A stretch of DNA of 15,852 nucleotides from JAAYCI01 sp964472465 (GTDB lineage Bacteria; Bacillota; Clostridia; Oscillospirales; Ruminococcaceae). Both the position numbers and the translations under genes were made by a program. The notes under the pieces are model-generated. The model made no database searches and was not told the origin of the DNA. It worked only from the letters and a program-made list of their open reading frames with translations. Location of the stretch: NCBI GenBank assembly GCA_964472465.1, contig CAYYLW010000055.1, forward strand, positions 1 to 15,852, in the 5' to 3' direction. Shown piece by piece: positions 12,728 through 15,852 of this stretch (positions are counted from its first letter, which is position 1; every line of letters starts with the position of its first letter).

Positions 12728-14272
12728 TTAACGCTCCTTTTCTGTGGCGGCCAAGGCTTCGTCAAACAGGGAAACCAGGGTGTCCATTATCTTGGCATCT
12801 ACGATTAGCGGCAGTTTGGTAAGGGCCGCAGGCGGGCAATTCGGCTTGTAGGTTTGGGCGCTTATGTCCACGCAGTGCAGCTCGTTCATCCGTTTACAGA
12901 AACGCACGGCGTCCTCCACCTCGTGAAAGACCAGGGCGCTCATGTGGGCGTCGCCCGCCACCCCTGTACAGAGACCTGGGTGTTTTTGGGCGAGCGCCTG
13001 CATTTTTTGCTGATAGGCCTTCCCGTTTTGCGTGATGGCTGGGCCATTGCTCTGCAAGAAGGCCATGGTGATGAGGTAGGCGAGGCTGGCCAGCTCCTCT
13101 TGGCCATTGGTTACCAGCGCGCCAAATTGGCTGAGGCTATCGAAAGCGGCGCTGGCCAAAATGCGGCTGGCGGGGTAGTTCCCACCTGGGAAGCCTTTGC
13201 CCAGGGAGACAAAGTCTGGCCGTAGCCCATATTGGCGGAAAAGGAACAGCCCCTCATACCAAGCACAGCTTTGTATCTCATCGCACAGCACGGGGGTGTC
13301 GTGGGCTTTGCACAGGCGGTAGGCCTCTTGCAAGAAAGCCTCGTCCAGGCGTATGCCACCGTAGTTCATCAGGATAATCTCATGGCAGAAACCGGCTGTT
13401 TTATAGGGCGGGGTGTTGTACTCTTCCATGATTTCGGCAAAGCGGGCGGGGTTGTTGATGGGCACGGCCACCACCTTGTATAGCCCTTGCTTTTCGGCTT
13501 TTTCCGCATAGCCCGGCCAGAGCCCGCGCAGGGTTTGGGCCAGCACTGTGGTGCCGTGGTAGCCCGCGGTGATGCCTCCCATGTTGTCGGCCATCACCAG
13601 GAACACCGGGGTGCGTCCTTCATAGGGGGCCGGCGTTCCGTCGATTGCATAAAAACGCTGAAGCATCATTTTTAGGGCGGCTTCCACGGCCAAAGACCCT
13701 GTTTCCAGGTTGATGACGGTATTCAGCACGCCGGGCTCGCGGCTTTTTAGCAGCGTGTCCACCTCGGGGCTCTCCGCTTCCAGGCCCGCGGCGGCGGCCA
13801 CCAGGCGGCGTTCCAGCAGGCGGGTGATATAGCCGCGGGTGTTGTTGTGGGTGGCGTTGGGAATGCCCAGCGCTTTGGCCAGCTCTATCAGCTGGTAGCC
13901 CGGAAAGGAGTGGCCCAGGGGAATGTGGTAGTGTTCGGATTTGGCGGCAAAGTAGAGCCGGCCATCCTCCCCGATGCGAAAGCTGCCCAGCCCGCTGAGC
14001 GGCGCGGGGCCGTTGTGCTGGGCGGCCGCGTAGGAATGGGTGGGGGCGCCGCTGTTTTGCGCGGCCAGCGCGGGTAACATTTGCTGCCCTAGACGTCCCA
14101 TCAAGGCCTGCTGGCGCTGGGCGAAGGCGGCGGGGAAAAAGTCTACTTTTTGGCAGGCAAGCGCTTGCAGAGCGGTTTCGTCCTCCCCGCGCAGCGCGCT
14201 GGCCGCCTGGCACACAGCCTGTATATATTCGGGGCCCAGCAGGTCTTGTAGAGAGAGAGAAATGTTTTCCAT
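12728..14272 (-). CDS. Class III (GSA-like) PLP-dependent aminotransferase
   Basis: A 514-residue fold-type I aminotransferase, longer than the usual 420-450. The class III hallmarks are present: TGSLAVEAALK (191-201), NMGGITAGYHG (230-240), D331 in VLCDEIQ that binds the PLP nitrogen, and K359 in SLGKGFPGG as the Schiff-base lysine. The usual GSE of the first motif is GSL here. About 100 extra N-terminal residues precede the core and include AAKSEHYHIPLGHSFPG. Class III enzymes transfer amino groups to aldehydes or ketones (glutamate-1-semialdehyde, 4-aminobutyrate, ornithine, keto sugars). Start ATG 14272 follows AAAGGAG by 6 bases; an in-frame ATG at 14332 has no site. One base separates it from the Gfo/Idh gene, so a shared substrate is likely: transamination of a sugar-derived ketone or aldehyde is the natural guess. 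Confidence 0.9.
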   Translation of the reverse strand: MENISLSLQDLLGPEYIQAVCQAASALRGEDETALQALACQKVDFFPAAFAQRQQALMGRLGQQMLPALAAQNSGAPTHSYAAAQHNGPAPLSGLGSFRIGEDGRLYFAAKSEHYHIPLGHSFPGYQLIELAKALGIPNATHNNTRGYITRLLERRLVAAAAGLEAESPEVDTLLKSREPGVLNTVINLETGSLAVEAALKMMLQRFYAIDGTPAPYEGRTPVFLVMADNMGGITAGYHGTTVLAQTLRGLWPGYAEKAEKQGLYKVVAVPINNPARFAEIMEEYNTPPYKTAGFCHEIILMNYGGIRLDEAFLQEAYRLCKAHDTPVLCDEIQSCAWYEGLFLFRQYGLRPDFVSLGKGFPGGNYPASRILASAAFDSLSQFGALVTNGQEELASLAYLITMAFLQSNGPAITQNGKAYQQKMQALAQKHPGLCTGVAGDAHMSALVFHEVEDAVRFCKRMNELHCVDISAQTYKPNCPPAALTKLPLIVDAKIMDTLVSLFDEALAATEKER

Positions 14273-14301
14273 GGGTGTCTCCTTTGTGGTACAGATGTGA
14301 A

Positions 14302-14338
14302 GGGGGGGGGAGAGGCGCCGCCTTTTTGGCAAGGCGCC
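14302..14338 (-). promoter_or_regulatory. Intercistronic stem-loop and C9 tract between isomerase and aminotransferase genes
   Basis: GGCGCC at 14314-14319 and again at 14333-14338 (self-complementary) forms the base of a stem extended by GCC/GGC around an A/T-rich loop. On the minus strand the stem is followed, a few bases later, by nine consecutive C (14310-14302), not by T, so it is not a classical terminator. The 93-base gap is much longer than others in this operon, so this element may set the expression ratio between genes through mRNA stability. Confidence 0.4.
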
Positions 14339-14365
14339 CTTTGCCGGGGTTTAAGGACTGTGTGG

Positions 14366-15751
14366 CTATACCTCTATCATTTCCATATTCATCAGCCTGC
14401 AAAACAGGCGGATGCGGGCAGTGTGCTGGCCGTACACCACCACCTCGTGGTGGGTGCCGCCTGCCTCCATCCAAGCTTTTACGCATTGGCGCACACCGCT
14501 CTTCGGGGCAAAGAACATGTAGGGCATGTCGCAACGTGTTAAATCACACTTATCCAGCACTTCGCCCTGGGCATATACCAGGCGGAAACGCCCATTCAGA
14601 TAGGCCAGGCTCATCACGGCACAGGGGCCCGGTTCCGGGGTGAATAGGGGGGTGGGTGGGTTCGCGAGGCCACCCTCGCCAAACACGCGGTTGGCCAGAA
14701 AAGGTTTTTTGTCTTTCCGGGCGGCCTTCCAGTTGCCCTCGCCCGCGTGGCAAAACAGAATGGCGTCCCGTGCCAAATCCATCATATACATCTCGGAAAA
14801 ATTGGAGAGCCCACACAGGCCGTGCATGGCCGCGCCCAGCATGGCACAGCTGGCGTCGCCCTCGGCGGCATAGCCGTAGCCGTCGGCCATCAAGCTGGAG
14901 GCCGCCAGCAGCGGCAGCTGGCCAAAGCGGCCATCGGCGCCGAATTCCTCGAAATGGGCGGTGTAGCCCGCATACCCGTTTGCTTCCAGGTAGCGTTTCA
15001 GCCCCAGATATAGGCGCACCGCTTCGGCATGCTGGGCCGGGCCCATGCTGGGGTCTATGTCGAATACGGTGGCCTCATAGGCCATACGCTGGGCAATCTC
15101 AGCCTCTGGAATGGCGGCGCAAAACGCCTGTACGGTGCCGATGCTATCATATACGAACTCGGCGCCCAGCTGGCTGTACACGGCCATGTCGTCGGTGATA
15201 ACGTCCCCCATGCCGGCCAGCTTACCTATGATGCCAACTTTCATCTGTTTCATGGCCTGTGCCGCCATGGCAGCCGCGCCAAAATCGGCCACAAAGGCGG
15301 CCAGCTCTCCGTTTTTACGGCTGCCCGCAAAAAACTGGCAGGGAATACCGGCCCGCAGCAGGCAGTTGGCGTTGTCCTGCGCGCCGTGGATGCCCTGGTT
15401 CACAGTCAAATCCAGCTCTTCAAAATCGGTGCCAACGGTTTCGTCTGGCTGCACCAGGGCCAGGGCCAGGGGCAGTCGGCTGGCCTGCATGGCCCGTACC
15501 ACATATTGCCCCTGGGAATAGCTGAGCAAAAAGAGAAGTATGCCGTCTTGCCCTTCGGCGTTATATCGGGCGGTAAGGGCCTCTATCTCGCCCCGGTTTT
15601 TGGCGATGTGGGGAAAGCTGAAATCGGCCAGGCCGGCCATGTCGTCCAGCATCTCCTGCACATAGGCCGTCTGGCGCTGGCCTATGCCGGGAAACAGGGG
15701 CTCGTAGGCTTCTAGCATCAGTGCCAGAACACCCAGGCGTGGTTTTTTCAT
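14366..15751 (-). CDS. L-arabinose/L-fucose isomerase-family sugar isomerase
   Basis: A 461-residue member of the AraA/FucI superfamily, about the length of AraA (500). The Mn-binding residues of AraA (E306, E333, H350, H450) have clear counterparts: E297 in DGYGYAAEGD, E320 in NFSEMYMMD, H335 in LFCHAGEGN and H434/H435 in GTHHEVVVYG. The N-terminal part (residues 1-170) is the Rossmann-like domain with LLFLLSYSQGQ. Such enzymes interconvert aldoses and ketoses in the cytoplasm. It is too different from canonical AraA in its motifs to claim arabinose. Start ATG 15751 follows AAGGAGG by 6 bases. The upstream neighbour is a FGGY kinase 25 bases away, the usual partner that phosphorylates the ketose product. 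Confidence 0.87.
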   Translation of the reverse strand: MKKPRLGVLALMLEAYEPLFPGIGQRQTAYVQEMLDDMAGLADFSFPHIAKNRGEIEALTARYNAEGQDGILLFLLSYSQGQYVVRAMQASRLPLALALVQPDETVGTDFEELDLTVNQGIHGAQDNANCLLRAGIPCQFFAGSRKNGELAAFVADFGAAAMAAQAMKQMKVGIIGKLAGMGDVITDDMAVYSQLGAEFVYDSIGTVQAFCAAIPEAEIAQRMAYEATVFDIDPSMGPAQHAEAVRLYLGLKRYLEANGYAGYTAHFEEFGADGRFGQLPLLAASSLMADGYGYAAEGDASCAMLGAAMHGLCGLSNFSEMYMMDLARDAILFCHAGEGNWKAARKDKKPFLANRVFGEGGLANPPTPLFTPEPGPCAVMSLAYLNGRFRLVYAQGEVLDKCDLTRCDMPYMFFAPKSGVRQCVKAWMEAGGTHHEVVVYGQHTARIRLFCRLMNMEMIEV

Positions 15752-15776
15752 GGTGTGCCTCCTTAGGCTTGCAGGT

Positions 15777-15852
15777 TTAGAAAAGCGGCTTTAGTGTTTC
15801 GGACAGCTGTTTATATAAAGCATAGGCGGCGTCATATTCCGGGCGGGGGGCG
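15777..15852 (-). CDS. FGGY-family carbohydrate kinase (C-terminal 24 residues only)
   Basis: The minus strand entering from the right edge has an open frame ending with TAA at 15779-15777. The tail, APRPEYDAAYALYKQL then SETLKPLF, matches the C-terminal helix of FGGY sugar kinases (xylulokinase, rhamnulokinase, fuculokinase), whose ends typically read Y-x-x-L-Y-x-x-L-K-P-x-F. The other two frames have no comparable reading. It sits directly upstream of an isomerase, 25 bases from its start, as expected for an isomerase-kinase pair. The rest of the gene lies outside the window, so the substrate is unknown. Confidence 0.7.
   Translation of the reverse strand, partial: APRPEYDAAYALYKQLSETLKPLF

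Noticed and set aside
14366..15715. Plus-strand open frames opposite the isomerase gene
   Set aside because: They are antisense shadows; the minus frame has the AraA/FucI metal ligands and a proper ribosome binding site.
1..15852. CRISPR array, insertion sequence, tRNA or rRNA
   Set aside because: No regularly spaced direct repeats, transposase frame, terminal inverted repeats or cloverleaf-like sequence were seen on reading both strands.

Overview
The window looks like the chromosome of a GC-rich, probably anaerobic Clostridia member, perhaps of the Oscillospiraceae/Ruminococcaceae type. The basis is near-consensus Shine-Dalgarno sites (AAGGAGG) before almost every gene, a GntR/FCD regulator, a hybrid-cluster protein, a GGDEF-type membrane sensor and iron-sulfur-rich oxidoreductases. 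The taxonomy is inferred from style only. I see no rRNA, tRNA, CRISPR array, transposase or phage gene.

Layout. (1) Positions 1-1183, minus strand: N-terminal 394 residues of a membrane sensor (two membrane segments, extracellular sensory domain, start of a PAS domain), cut by the window edge. (2) 1184-1602: divergent control region with a minus promoter (TTGTAA-17-TATAAT), a plus promoter (TTGCAA-17-TATTCT) and a perfect 17-bp palindrome just downstream of the plus promoter, a likely GntR operator. (3) 1603-5570, plus strand: a compact operon of four overlapping redox genes (DAO-family flavoprotein, small [2Fe-2S] protein, FAD/NAD disulfide-reductase-fold subunit, 2x[4Fe-4S] plus BFD-type [2Fe-2S] protein) and a GntR/FCD regulator. 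It resembles the HcnABC / opine oxidase / D-hydroxyproline dehydrogenase group. (4) 5571-6812: a terminator, a separate strong promoter and a Rieske non-heme iron oxygenase with all metal ligands, followed by a good terminator. (5) 6937-8855: a small cupin and a complete hybrid-cluster protein (Hcp). (6) 9044-9616: xanthine phosphoribosyltransferase (xpt) with its own promoter and terminator. (7) 15852-9776, minus strand: a sugar-type operon, read right to left: FGGY kinase (only its last 24 residues), AraA/FucI-like isomerase, class III aminotransferase, Gfo/Idh/MocA dehydrogenase, and an unusual signal-less sialidase-fold (Asp-box) protein with an Ig-like domain.

How they may work together. 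The plus-strand redox operon probably oxidises an amino acid, opine or N-substituted amine and passes electrons through an FeS chain. The Rieske protein next to it normally needs O2, which is surprising here. The Hcp/cupin pair suggests NO or oxidative stress handling. The minus operon looks like an intracellular route for an unusual, possibly amino- or keto-sugar: oxidation (Gfo/Idh), transamination, aldose/ketose isomerisation and phosphorylation, with a cytoplasmic beta-propeller of unknown activity. Neither substrate can be read from the sequence.
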